Shown here in pieces: positions 10,039-20,335 of a DNA stretch of 64,000 nucleotides (position 1 is the first letter of the stretch; the number at the start of each line of letters is the position of its first letter). A program made the position numbers and the translations under genes. Below the pieces are notes generated by a model, which ran no database searches, was not told where the DNA came from, and saw only the letters and a list, made by a program, of their open reading frames with translations. Source of the stretch: Symsagittifera roscoffensis (Eukaryota > Xenacoelomorpha > Acoela > Convolutidae); the NCBI RefSeq assembly GCF_963678635.1, contig NC_087062.1, forward strand, positions 49,674,178-49,738,177, written 5' to 3'.

Positions 10039-10550
10039 CCATGTGGGAGCTCATGAAGCCTTCTTGGTGTCCCCATCCTAACGCCGGTTTAATCTGGGAC
10101 ATGGCGGCGGATATCACGTTAGACATGGATGATGACGCGAGTCTACATGATCTGGCCGTGATACACCATCTGCTGGCCATGAGGATGACGAAGCGAAAGA
10201 GCAACCCATCCACGGAGCCATCCGAGGAAAGTCTATTGAGCAATTGGTTGAGGAAAGGCACCTGTTTAGCTCAACATAGTGGGATGGAAGGACAAATTTG
10301 CAACTTGGGACACTGCCTAATTACGCTGAGCGAGCAGCATCGACAACTGGCACGATTGTACGGAAGATTGAGCATGTCGGATAAGAGTGGCATGGAGTTG
10401 GTCGCGGACTGTCATGGGGTGACGGATGTAAACTTGGCCACAGCCTTGGGATTTTGTAGCATGACGAGCTCGATAGAATCGCTTGAGCGCCTGAAAATTG
10501 CCCATGAGCTAGTGACGTCCCTCAGCGTGGAAGTATTCCCTGGAGCATAG
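9999..10550 (+). CDS. Continuation of the long frame after a shift (183 codons), unknown
   Basis: It overlaps the end of the 745-codon segment by about 40 bases in a different frame, which suggests a frameshift close to 10,020-10,038 instead of a separate gene. The sequence is Met- and Leu-rich with repeated amphipathic helices (LHDLAVIHHLLAMRM). It ends at a TAG at 10548-10550. No recognised domain. Confidence 0.45.
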   Translation: MWFLGRSLETSPLTMWELMKPSWCPHPNAGLIWDMAADITLDMDDDASLHDLAVIHHLLAMRMTKRKSNPSTEPSEESLLSNWLRKGTCLAQHSGMEGQICNLGHCLITLSEQHRQLARLYGRLSMSDKSGMELVADCHGVTDVNLATALGFCSMTSSIESLERLKIAHELVTSLSVEVFPGA

Positions 10551-10598
10551 CAAACATAGCAGAAGATTGGAGGCTGGTGAGAAGCTCTTGAAAATGAA

Positions 10599-11060
10599 AT
10601 GAATCTGAAGGATAGTGAGGCCTATCATAGACCTACTGGTTCAGAATATCTGGTGGGTTCAAGCTCCGCACCATATTGCAATATTAGGTATCCTACACAC
10701 ATGGTGGTGATGGATGCGAGGACACAGCAGGTGTTGATTGACCAACTTTTATCTGTGCCAAAGTGCATGAGGTTGGCCAGAATGTCGGAGAGGTCATATG
10801 ATTTGTTGGCGAAGATCTTTTGGGCAGTCCCGAAGAGATCTGAAGGCGAGTTGCAAAACGTAGTGTGTGAAGAGTTCATGAGGTTGAACGAAAGTAATGT
10901 GAGCGAGTTCCAGAAGCAGAAAGCGAGTGGAGCGTTACCCACTGAATTCCCCACCATAGAAGAGAAAGACGATTTGCACAGAATTATGATGGAGGTGGAA
11001 CCGTTGCTGGGAGCCTCAGGGTATCGGACCCGAAGGAACATATTGAGGACCCATGGGTAG
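10599..11060 (+). CDS. Continuation of the long frame (153 codons), unknown
   Basis: Same register as the previous segment, after three stops packed into 10548-10580. It encodes a Leu- and Glu-rich product with SVPKCMRLARMSERSY and ends at a TAG at 11058-11060. In the second and third tandem units the same codon is GAG, so this stop arose in this copy. From 11,017 onward the sequence is part of the 3.4-kb tandem unit. Confidence 0.45.
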   Translation: MNLKDSEAYHRPTGSEYLVGSSSAPYCNIRYPTHMVVMDARTQQVLIDQLLSVPKCMRLARMSERSYDLLAKIFWAVPKRSEGELQNVVCEEFMRLNESNVSEFQKQKASGALPTEFPTIEEKDDLHRIMMEVEPLLGASGYRTRRNILRTHG

Positions 11061-11075
11061 TATCCTTGTCACTGC

Positions 11076-11810
11076 TTGGCGCAGACGTTATGGTACCCCA
11101 AACGCGGGAATCTGATGCTAGTATGGGACGTGGAGGAGTTGTACTCTACGGGGTTGCCCGATCAGAATCAACAGTTGTCAATCGTGGTGGTTAGTGCCAT
11201 GCTGGCAGTGAGGTGGTTGGAGGCTAACGCGGACACAAGTGAACAGGAGACGGCCGTGCCGACTCCTGATCATCTGAGCAACAACGTAAAGATGAGCCGC
11301 AAATTGGACCTTTTCAGAACCACCTGCAAGGTTCTGAGAATACCCAAAGCCATTGAAAGAATATGGTCAAGGCAAAGGTTGAAATCTTGGTTCCGTGCAG
11401 TGATGACGTCATGGATTTAAGAACGCGCGAAGCGTCACATGTCGAGGAACACGGAAGCCTATCAATCTTTCCAGCTAGATATAGGACCGGGAGCCTATAC
11501 GAGAGCATTCCTGACGCACAGAAACGCGGTCACCAAGGCGGTGAAGCGAGTAGCTGGAGCGCCTTGTGTAACTGAAGATGAGAAGAAAGAGGTCTTAAGA
11601 GCTGGCCTAGAACGAAACGTGAGCTTGTGTCTTCAAAACAGCTTTTGCAGAAACCGGGAGCAAAAGGTGAATGTGGACTTGCTACCTTGTTGCAAACCGA
11701 GGCTGTTGGAACAGGAGAGTTGGGGCACGGCCCGAAACTCCATGGACATGTTGGAAAAAGTCCTAGAAGACAGTGAAGCTGAAGATCAGGATGGAGAAGC
11801 AATGGAATGA
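11076..11810 (+). pseudogene. C-terminal end of the long frame, unit 1
   Basis: This continues in the same register to a TAA at 11418-11420, then on from there to the TGA at 11808-11810. It begins with QTLWYPKRGNLMLVWDVEEL and ends in an acidic tail (DSEAEDQDGEAME). The TAA replaces an ATG-TAT pair that is intact in units 2 and 3. It contains several Cys in the second half (CLQNSFC, LLPCCKP) but no clear zinc finger. It ends just before a polypurine tract, as the last gene of an LTR element would. Function unknown. Confidence 0.5.
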
Positions 11811-11847
11811 AGATGATGGAACGAAGAGGATATGTGAAGACATGAAC

Positions 11848-12129
11848 AAAAAAGGAAGAGAAGGAGAAAAAACTTGATTGTCTTTGTGTGTTAAAACTTG
11901 AACTAATCAACCAAGTTTGATTATTGAACTTGTTAAACTTTTTTTTTGATCTAGTTTGGTCAGACCAATTTTTGAAAATTGTTGCAATTGTTAAAATTGT
12001 TAAAATTGTTGATTTTAGTTATGACTATTTATATATACATGGAGAACATAGGTGAGTATATTTACCTATTTAAACACGACTGAAGTTTTTAACCTGTGTA
12101 AGACACAATTTCACTGTGTGGCGACATGG
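11848..12129 (+). repeat. Polypurine tract, LTR-like segment and possible PBS (unit 1)
   Basis: A 25-base pure purine run (11,848-11,872, AAAAAAGGAAGAGAAGGAG plus As) is followed by TG at 11,875. An AT-rich stretch with a TATA-like TTTATATATA near 12,029 follows, and the segment TTTCA ends at 12,113. Five bases later TGGCGACATGG (12,119-12,129) resembles a tRNA-complementary primer-binding site. That order is PPT-LTR-PBS. A PPT upstream and a PBS downstream of the same LTR would mean two elements sharing one LTR. I cannot confirm the LTR limits because no second intact LTR is identified outside the tandem units. Confidence 0.4.
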
Positions 12130-13439
12130 TAATTTTGGGTAAACTCGCTCGAAAAGGGTGAGTAACTCCATAACTTTCCTAGCCACAGAGTTTCTTAGTT
12201 TTAAAATCAAATATGACCGCATAAACAACTGATTATACTTGGTGAGTGACGTTAAGTTAATTTTAACGAGTGCGTGGCCGTGCCACGTCCCAACTTTTTA
12301 ATCACAAAGAGCGAAAAGAAGTTTTATGGCAAAGATGACATAAGTAGTCAGAAAAGAATTTTTATCTAAGACACTCCTCATGGTGGAAATTTTGTGAAAA
12401 TGTTGAAAGGCAGTGAGATGTAGTACGATGCCATTTGTGACATGTAGTGAGTTGAGGTGGAGTAGATAAATTTCAATTTCTTATGCGATTTGTAAGATTA
12501 GTTATAGAGAACTGGAGTACTACTTGACGATAACCCGGTGTTATACGATCAATAGGGACATTGATGGGGACTTGTCCGGGGAGTATGTGCCATTCTGCCA
12601 GATTGGCACAGCGCAACCTTCCGACGGGACAGAAAAAGACGACTAAAGGCCTTATTAACAAAAAGTGCTGCAAAGGAGGGTCGAAATTTTCCGGAAGTTT
12701 AAATTTTTAAAAATTCGATTGACGGGCAAGTATTTCTCAGAAATACAAAAGGACGGCCATTTTGACGAAAAAGAACGAAAAAACAGAACAACGACAAATA
12801 TCGAGAAAAACGAAGCCCCTTATCGTGGCAATCACACACGATAAGACCGATAGCAGAGAGAAACAGTGAGAAAGGAGGCTTCAGTGGGGAAGGAATATTC
12901 CGCGGAACCCTCCCGTGCCACAAATTGGGAGAGATAACAACGTTATCTCGAGAAGATTACGGGAGCGGAGGCTTGGCCCCCCAGAGACAGTCATATGTTG
13001 AAGGACTGCAGTAAACTAAATTTTTAGCTACTCTGATGCCATAGAACTTAGAATTAACACCGGTATTATTTTATATTTCAGAGTATGAGTAGCTAGAAAG
13101 AGGAAAGGGTCAATCCATCTCCAATGGATTTAATATAGAACTGTCAAGAAAAACATATTAAAATAGGGTATTCGAGCCGTTTTTTTAATAGCAATCACGC
13201 AGTCTGAGGATCCGAGACTCAGCTATATGCTTGTGTTCGCATGTAAACGAAAGCTGATCAAAAGTCGTTTGACTGATGGCCTAAAAATATTAACATTTTA
13301 CTTAGCTTTAAACAGACCAGAAAATCAACTGGCAAGGTCAAGACGGTGAAAAACGAGTAGGATCAAGGTAACTGATGCCTGCCAGTCGTTAATAGGTACT
13401 TTTTCTACGCTCCGTCGCTGTGTAGTATTTGGGCGAATG
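12130..13439. other. Gene-free part of tandem unit 1
   Basis: No convincing gene. It begins like an LTR-element leader with a splice-donor-like AAAGGGTGAGTAAC near 12,157. Around 13,027-13,095 an inverted repeat (TAGCTACTC and GAGTAGCTA, about 50 bases apart) could form a stem. The region between about 13,100 and 13,439 adjoins the truncated end of the CR1 ORF1 and may contain other repeat debris. Confidence 0.5.
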
Positions 13440-14060
13440 TTACACATTTTTGAAAGTGACTAGTAGTGAGCGGGGTCTAGGTGCATCTTGTTCAAACGGT
13501 CCAAGTCTTTTCACGCATGCCAGGCTACTTTTGTCCAATTCATCAATTAATTCCAATATGGTTCCCAGATGTTTCTCATCAAGTTCCACCCTCTTAACCG
13601 AGGAGTGCTGACCAGGCTCTATTGTTAACTCTGGTATACCGTTTAATTTAATTTCCAAATTTTTACTGCTAGAAGAATTAACAGATCTTGGCTCAGTTTT
13701 TGGATTGGTCGGCATTGATTTAACGACAGCCTCGCCTTTAAATGACTCGGTTATTGCCTTTTCAATGATCACAGGAAACTTTACCTTAATTGTATTTATA
13801 ACTTTTTCAACTGAGGGTAGTGAAGTTTTTTTATTGAAACAAATCAGGCAACGAAAGAGCATCAGTTTAGCTTTTGTTATGTTGGGGAGAAGATCCACAG
13901 GAAGACCGGAGCATCCATCGTGAAACCAGCCGTCACAGATATCGCATTGAATCCAGTTCTCACCACCCCCTTTCTTACACTTAAGACAAGGATCTTCGTC
14001 GTCTGATGTTGTTGCCTCAGTTCTATCTCCCACAGATCCATTTCTTGTTTTCATTGACAT
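13440..14060 (-). pseudogene. CR1-like retrotransposon ORF1 with PHD finger, 3'-truncated (unit 1)
   Basis: The ATG at 14,060 opens a 206-codon frame. Residues 25-74 form a C4HC3 PHD finger: Cys 25, 28, 39, 42, His 47, Cys 50, 71, 74 (core WIQCDICDGWFHDGCSGLP). Further on, KLNGIPEL and a later CVKRLG ... RPRSLLVTF resemble the RRM-like part of non-LTR ORF1 proteins. PHD-bearing ORF1s occur in CR1-clade elements. The frame stops abruptly at 13,440 inside that second domain and no ORF2 follows, so the element lost its 3' half before the tandem duplication. Normally ORF1 binds element RNA. Confidence 0.82.
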
Positions 14061-14414
14061 TCCAAGCTTAAGCTATTTATTAAGTTTATCAGAACGATAA
14101 GGCTCTCGAAACTTGGTTCTCGGGATTCGTGTTGCAACGGTTGTAGCGGCACAATCGTTACAACTCGGAATGCTTTTCGATAGTTGTTTTCTACTTCAAT
14201 CTCGATATATATCGCACAATTGCCGTTCACCGTTTTTCTCAACGAATTCTGTTGTGTTTTTTTCGAGGTTTCAGTTGTCGCGAAATCTCAACTTGTTACG
14301 TGTCGTTCATGTTCAAATCGAAATTTTAAAAATCAGCATGTCAGGCCAAATTAACCATTCCTGATTCGTTAAACGGAACAATTAACACCGTTAGCTCGTA
14401 AAAACCATCAATAT
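14061..14414 (-). other. Putative 5' UTR of the CR1-like element (unit 1)
   Basis: Upstream of the ORF1 ATG on the minus strand, 350 bases shared by all three units end at the tandem junction near 14,412 (plus-strand AAAAACCATCAAT). It contains a TATATATCG stretch near 14,205 and no open frame of value. The sharp end at the junction suggests that duplication took place at or near the 5' end of this element. Confidence 0.5.
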
Positions 14415-14908
14415 CAGGGTATCGGACCCGAAGGAACATAATCAGGACCCATGGGGAGTATCCTTGCCTCTGCTTGGCGCAGACGTTATGGTACCCCAAA
14501 CGCGGGAATCTGATGCTAGTATGGGACGTGGAGGAGTTGTACTCTACGGGGTTGCCCGATCAGAATCAACAGGTGTCAATCGTGGTGGTTAGTGCCATGC
14601 TGGCAGTGAGGTGGTTGGAGGCTAACGCGGACACAAGAGAACTGGAGACGGCCGTGCCGACTCCTGAGCAGCTGAGCAACGTAAAGATGAGCCGCAAATT
14701 GGACCTTTTCAGAACCACCTGCAAGGTTCTGAGAATACCCAAAGCCATTGAAAGAATATGGTCAAGGCAAAGGTTGATGCCTTGGTTCCGTGCAGTGATG
14801 ACGTCAAGGATGTATGAACGCGCGAAAAGTCACATGTCGAGGAGCACGGAAGCCTATCAATCTTTCCAGCTAGATATAGGACGGGAGCATATAAGAGAGC
14901 ATTCCTGA
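14415..14908 (+). pseudogene. C-terminal end of the long frame, unit 2 (first part)
   Basis: Homologous to 11,017-11,480. The stops that break unit 1 at 11,058 and 11,418 are sense codons here. A frame shift near the segment QLDIG, where unit 1 continues PGAYTRAF, ends the frame at 14,906-14,908. The frame is open from the unit boundary onward; the start near 14,474 is arbitrary. Confidence 0.55.
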
Positions 14909-14934
14909 CGCACAGAAACGCGGTCACCAAGGCG

Positions 14935-15204
14935 GTGAAGCGAGTATTTGGAGCGCCTTGTGTAACTGAAGATGAGAAGAAAGAGGTCTTAAGAGCTGGC
15001 CTAGAACGAAAAGTGAGCTTGTGTCTTCACAACAGCTTTTGCAGAAACCGGGAGCAAAAGGTGAATGTGGACTTGCTACCTTGTTGCAAACCGAGGCTGT
15101 TGGAACAGGAGAGTTGGGGCACGGCCCGAAACTCAATGGATATGTTGGAAAAATTCCTAGAAGACAGTGAAGCTGAAGATCAGGATGGAGAAGCAATGGA
15201 ATGA
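14935..15204 (+). pseudogene. C-terminal end of the long frame, unit 2 (second part)
   Basis: Homologous to the last part of unit 1, beginning with GAPCVTEDEKKEV and ending with the same acidic tail at 15,204. It is separated from the first part by the frame shift described there. It is followed at 15,243-15,266 by the same purine run and LTR-like segment as in unit 1. Confidence 0.5.
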
Positions 15205-15242
15205 AGATGATGGAACGAAGACGATAAGTGAAGACGTGAACA

Positions 15243-15525
15243 AGGAAGGAAGAGAAGGAGAAAAAACTTGGTTGTCTCTGTGTGTTAAAACTTGAACTAA
15301 TCAACCAAGTTTGATTATTGAACTTGTTAAACTTTTTGTTTTGATCTAGTTTGGTCAGACCAAACTTTGAAAATTGTTGCCATTGTTAAAATTGTTAAAA
15401 TTGTTGATTTTAGTTATGACTATTTATATATATATGGAGAACATAGGTGAGTATATTTACCTATTTAAACACGACTGAAGTTTTTAACCTGTGTAAGACA
15501 CAATTTCACCGTGTGGCAACATGGT
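15243..15525 (+). repeat. Polypurine tract and LTR-like segment (unit 2)
   Basis: Copy of the 11,848-12,129 segment. Purine run 15,243-15,266, TG at 15,269, TATA-like stretch near 15,424, and TGGCAACATGG at the possible PBS (one base different from TGGCGACATGG in unit 1). Bases 15,526-16,820 then match the gene-free part of unit 1 with small indels and show no convincing gene. Confidence 0.4.
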
Positions 15526-16821
15526 AAGATTGGGAAAACTCGCTCGAAAAGGGTGAGTAACTCAATAACTTTCCTAGCCACAGAGTTTCTTAGTTTTATT
15601 ATCAAATAGGACCGCATAAACAACTGATTATACTTGATGAGTGACGTTAAGTTAATTTTAACGGGCGCGTGGCCGTGCGACGTCCCAACTTTTTAATCAC
15701 AAAGAGCGAAAAGAAGTTTTATGGCAAAGATGACGTAAGTAGTCAGAAAAGAATTTTTATCTAAGACACTCCTCATGGTGCAAATTTTGTGAAGATGTTG
15801 AAAGGCAGTGAGATGTAGTACGATGCCATTTGTGACACGCAGTGAGATGAGGTGGAGTAGATAAATTTCATTTTCTTATGCGATTTGTAAGATTAGTTAT
15901 AGAGAACTGGAGTACTACTTGACGATAACCCGGTGTTATGCGATCAATAGGGACATTGATGGGGACTTGTCCGCACAGCGCAACCTTCCGACGGGTCAGA
16001 AAAAGACGACTAAAGACCTTAGTAACAAAAAAGTGCTGCGAAGGAGGGTCGAAATTTTCCGGAAGTTTAAATTTTTAAAATTTCGATTGACGGGCAAGTA
16101 TTTCTCAGAAATACAAAAAGACGGCCATTTTGACGAAAAAGAACGAAAAAACAGAACAACGACAAATATAGTGAAAAACAGTCGCACGAGAAAACGAGAA
16201 AAACGAAGCCTCTTATCGTGGCAATCACACACGATAAGACCGATAGCAAAGAGAAACAGTGAGAAAGGAGGCTTCAGTGGGGAAGGAATATTCCGCGGAA
16301 CCCTCCCGTGCCACAAATTGGGAGAGATAACAACGTTATCTCGAGAAGATTACGGGAGCGGAGGCTTGGCCCCCCAGAGACTGTCATATGTTGAAGGACT
16401 GCAGTAAACTAACTTTTTAGCTACTCTGATGCCATAGAACTTTGAATTAACACCGGTATTATTTGATATTTCAGAGTATGAGTAGCTAGAAAGAGGAAAG
16501 GGTCAATCCATCTCCAATGGATTTAAATAAAACTGTCACCAAAAACATATTAAAATAGGGTATTCGAGCCGTGTTTTTAATAGGAATCACGTAGTCTGAG
16601 GATCCGAGACTCAGCTATGTGGTTGTGTTTGCATGTAAACGAAAGCTGATCAAATATCGTTTGACTGATGGCCTTAAAATAGTAACTTTTTTATACTAGC
16701 CCTAAACAGACCAGAAAATCAACTGGCAAGTTCAAGACGGTGAAAAACGAGTAGGATCAAGGTAACTGACGCCTGCCAGTCGTTAAAAGGTACTTTTTCT
16801 ACGCTCCGTCGCTGTGTAGTA

Positions 16822-17454
16822 TTTGGGCGAATGTTACACATTTTTGAAAAAGACTAGTAGTGAGCGGGGTCTAGGTGCATCTTGTTCGAACGGTTCAAGT
16901 CTTTTCACGCATGCCAGGCTACTTTTGTCCAATTCACCAATTCATTCCAATATGGTTCCCAGATGTTTCTCATCAAGTTCCACCCTCTTAACCGAGGAGT
17001 GCTGACCAGGCTCTATTGTTAACTCTGGTATACCGTTTAATTTAATTTCCAATTTTTTACTGCTAGAAGAATTAACAGATCTTGGCTCAGTTTTTGGATT
17101 GGTAGGCATTGATTTAACGACAGCGTCGCCTTTAATTGACTCGGTTATTGCCTTTTCAATGATCACAGGAAATTTTACCGTAATTGTATTTATAAATTTT
17201 TCAACTGAGGGTAGTCAAGCTTTTTTATTGAAACAAATCAGGCAAAGAAAGAGCATCAATTTAGCTTTTGTTATGTCGGGGAGAAGATCCACAGGAAGAC
17301 CGGAGCATCCATCGTGAAACCAGCCGTCACAGATATCGCATTGAATCCAGTTCTCACCACCCCCTTTCTTACACTTAAGACAATGATCTTCGTCGTCTGA
17401 TGTTGTTGCCTGAGTTCTATCTCCCACAGATCCATTTCTTGTTTTCATTGACAT
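16822..17454 (-). pseudogene. CR1-like ORF1 with PHD finger, 3'-truncated (unit 2)
   Basis: Second copy of the PHD-type ORF1, starting at the ATG at 17,454. The eight zinc ligands are retained. TGA codons at 17,215-17,217 and 16,942-16,944, both absent from unit 1, interrupt the same reading frame. The truncation point at the low-coordinate end is identical to unit 1, so truncation preceded duplication. The 5' flank runs to 17,808. Confidence 0.82.
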
Positions 17455-17808
17455 TCCAAGCTTAAGCTATTTATTAAGTTTATCAGAACGATAAGGCTCT
17501 CGAAACTTGGTTCTCGGGATTCGTGTTGCAACGGTTGTAGCGGCACAATCGTTACAACTCGGAATGCTTTTCGATAGTTGTTTCCTACTTCAATCTCGAT
17601 ATATATCGCACAATTGCCGTTCACCGTTTTTCTCAACGAATTCTGTTGTGTTTTTTTCGACGTTTCAGTTGTCGCGAAATCTCAACTTGTTAGGTGTCGT
17701 TCATGTTCAAATCGAAATTTTAAAAATCAGCATGTCAGGCCAAATTAACCATTCCTGATTCGTTAAACGGAACAATTAACACCGTTAGCTCGTAAAAACC
17801 ATCAATAT

Positions 17809-18396
17809 CAGGGTATCGGACCAGAAGGAACATAATCAGGACCCATGGGGAGTATCCTTGCCTCTGCTTGGCGCAGACGTTATGGTACCCCAAACGCGGG
17901 AATCTGATGCTAGTATGGGACGTGGAGGAGTTGTACTCTACGGGGTTGCCCGATCAGAATCAACAGGTGTCAATCGTGGTGGTTAGTGCCATGCTGGCAG
18001 TGAGGTGGTTGGAGGCTAACGCGGACGCAAGAGAACTGGAGACGGCCGTGCCGACTCCTGAGCAGCTGAGCAACGTAAAGATGAGCCGCAAATTGGACCT
18101 TTTCAGAACCACCTGCAAGGTTCTGAGAATACCCAAAGCCATTGAAAGAATATGGTCAAGGCAAAGGTTGATGCATTGGTTCCGTGCAGTGATGACGGCA
18201 TGGATGTATGAACGCGCGAAACGTCACATGTCGAGGAACACGGAAGCCTATCAATCTTTCCAGCTAGATATATGACCGGGAGCCTATAAGAGAGCATCAC
18301 TGACGCACAGAAACGCGGTCACCAAGGCGGTGAAGCGAGTAGCTGGAGCGCCTTGTGTAACTGAAGATGAGAAGAAAGAGGTCTTAAGAGCTGGCC
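17809..18396 (+). pseudogene. C-terminal end of the long frame, unit 3 (deleted)
   Basis: Third copy of the segment beginning LLGASGYRT/QTLWYPK. A TGA at 18,273-18,275 follows QLDI, and the copy ends within the sequence for KEEVLRAGL at about 18,396, where it is joined directly to the CR1 5' region. The polypurine tract, LTR-like segment and PHD finger of the other units are missing. Confidence 0.7.
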
Positions 18397-18531
18397 TTGT
18401 CGCGAAATCTCAACTTTTTACGTGTCGTTCATGTTCAAATCGAAATTTTAAAAATCTGCATGTCAGGCCAAATTAACCATTCCTGATTCGTTAAACGGAA
18501 CAATTAACACCGTTAGCTCGTAAAAACCATC
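18397..18531 (-). other. CR1-like 5' end fragment (unit 3)
   Basis: These 135 bases match 17,672-17,805 (the outer 5' end of the CR1-like element) with two substitutions. They end at the same AAAAACCATCAAT boundary, beyond which an unrelated Gypsy integrase fragment starts. Confidence 0.75.
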
Positions 18532-19425
18532 AATCTTTCCAGTCAGATGTAAGAAAAAAGTTCGAATCCAAACTTGCATTTTGACACATACTGGTCGAAT
18601 GTCACACCACTGAGGGTCGGTGACAGGGTGTTTGTGCAGAATCAAGTAGGTAGTTTTGAGAATGCTTTACAAGTGTAAATTCAAACAAACGTTTTGGCAC
18701 ATTTTGTGCATCTTCAGGTTTTAAAAATTCTAAACTATCTGTACAAAATGATCAAAGATCATAAAAATTGTCACACACATCATTACTTCAAAATTTTAAA
18801 AATTCAACCAATCAAAACTTTACAAATATCACTGAAATTATGTAACAACTATTATGTAACATTTTAAAACATTTTGTCACAAATTTCTGAGAGTTTTCTT
18901 CATTTTTATTTTCACATTTATGTTTTGTGGCTAATTTTTATGCTACGACAAGTAGGTAATCATGCTAGGAAGTGGGATCGGTCAGGTGCAGTGGTCGAGG
19001 TACGATCCAGCGATCAGTACGTGGTAAAAGTAGACGGGTCGTCGGTTTCTAAGGAGGTATACAATGCCCCAGTCCTCCCTGGTGGGGGTGCCACGATCCT
19101 TCAGTGGTCAGTCTGAAGGCTACAGTTTACCGCAGTTGCCTGAGTTTACCCCCCACTGATGGAACAAATGTAGTTCAGGTACCGGAACAGTAACCAGGAC
19201 AGCAAGGTGCGGAGGAGCCGATGCCGCTTACATAAGATACGACGTCTGATCAGTTACCGGTGGTGCTATCGGAATCGACAGTTGGGCTGGGGACACCGTG
19301 GACAAGTTGAAGCCTCAAGTGGTGGCGGAAGATCGGCCAGTAGAGAATGGGGAACGAAGGTCAGGGCGTGCTCGGAAGGCCAGGTTGTGTTATCAACCAG
19401 AGTCTGGTAACTGGGTTGCTTTGTA
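18532..19425 (+). pseudogene. C-terminal end of a second Gypsy-type integrase, split by an insert
   Basis: Before the insert the frame reads TPLRVGDRVFVQNQVG (18,607-18,651). After it the frame reads VGNHARKWDRSGAVVEV and QYVVKVDGS (18,953-19,042), a classic Gypsy integrase C-terminal module that interacts with DNA. A frame shift near 19,045 leads to FLRRYTMPQSSL, and stops follow near 19,158 and 19,250. The remainder ends in a basic tail (RRSGRARKARL) and a stop near 19,425. This family is different from the integrase at the start of the window, whose C-terminus reads KKWRGPF. The DDE core is missing; the fragment begins at the tandem-unit boundary. Confidence 0.8.
18643..18958 (+). mobile_element. 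306-bp insert with 10-bp direct repeats, possible intron
   Basis: The sequence CAAGTAGGTA occurs at 18,643-18,652 and again at 18,949-18,958, and removal of one copy plus the 296 bases between them restores an unbroken integrase reading. A GT at 18,650-18,651 and an AG at 18,954-18,955 would also define a 306-base GT-AG intron whose removal gives exactly the same result. The insert is AT-rich, contains stops in the host frame, has no coding capacity and no obvious terminal inverted repeats. It contains a short palindrome GCACATTTTGTGC near 18,698. A 10-bp target duplication suggests a DNA-type insertion. Confidence 0.75.
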
Positions 19426-20335
19426 GCTTGCGGCGATAGAGGTATACGCAGTCTCTGGCTCGGGGGATGTAGAGATACGGCCTGTGTGTATGTAAATCCT
19501 TTTATTATGTAAATTACATCATATTTTTTTTTCAGATATTGCGTGAAGCATTGTTTGAATTGACGTTGTCTTCAACATGGAGTTTTCTTCAATGGTCAAA
19601 GAAAATCTTAGCGTAAAAAGCTTTGTTTCTCTAAACCTTTTGTTTCTGTAAACAAAATTTTTAGGCTGATTTTAATTGCTACCAAAGTGTGAAATAACTC
19701 CGATTCTAAATATGACTGCTCAATTCGTGCTGGTTTTGAGAAATCGCAGAAAAAATATTCAAGAAAGAAAATAGATTTTCCATGAACACTACGGGAGTTG
19801 GTCGGTAATCTTGTGCATTTTGTGAACGGATTACTGTTACTACAAACGTCTTTGAACGGCTATTCAGCTGGGTAAACTGGTTTACGACGACAACGGCAAA
19901 AAAACTCCTTCCTGTAAAGGTGGAGTCGCAAATATGTTTTGGCCATAATCAATGGGATATTCATTTGATAAACGCTATCTGTCATAAACATCAATCAGAG
20001 TCATAGTGTTTTAAAAGATACGGGTACATAATCTAGATAATCTAGCTCTGAGCAAAGACCAAAAAATTAATCTATCGAAGGGCCAAGATATTATCGAAAG
20101 AAAATCTTCACCTTTTTCTAGCTTTAGGCATCCATGAATGGTCAGGTCGAAATTGACAAAAAGTTCACTAAAATAAAAAAACCATGGAATTGAGTATTCT
20201 ATTATCTATCTATCTATTAAAAGAAGTTTTTCACGTTTAAGCTATATCGTATATTGCAATGGTTAAGAACTTTTTTAGATTTTCCAGTTTGATTTCAGTA
20301 GATTTTTCACCGAGTTTAAAATAAGCAGCTCGATA
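19426..20335. other. AT-rich spacer, no gene seen
   Basis: No open frame or motif of note. It contains a short ATCT microsatellite at about 20,198-20,218 and several T runs. The boundary to the satellite-like repeat is gradual. Confidence 0.5.

Larger units (their letters stand above)
11017..18531. repeat. Tandem amplification, units of about 3.395 kb (two full, one deleted)
   Basis: The sequence starting CAGGGTATCGGACC occurs at 11,017, 14,415 and 17,809, giving periods of 3398 and 3394. Each unit contains the end of the long frame, the polypurine/LTR-like segment, about 1.3 kb without genes, and the inverted CR1 ORF1. Unit 3 runs normally to about 18,396 and then jumps to the last 135 bases of the unit, an internal loss of about 2.7 kb. 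Units differ by a few percent, mainly substitutions and small indels. Confidence 0.92.

Noticed and set aside
15919-16407. 162-codon frame in the gene-free part of tandem unit 2
   Set aside because: The homologous stretch in unit 1 (about 12,525-13,015) is interrupted and shifted by indels, there is no recognisable domain, and the composition is Lys/Arg-rich low complexity. Probably a chance open frame in an untranslated leader.
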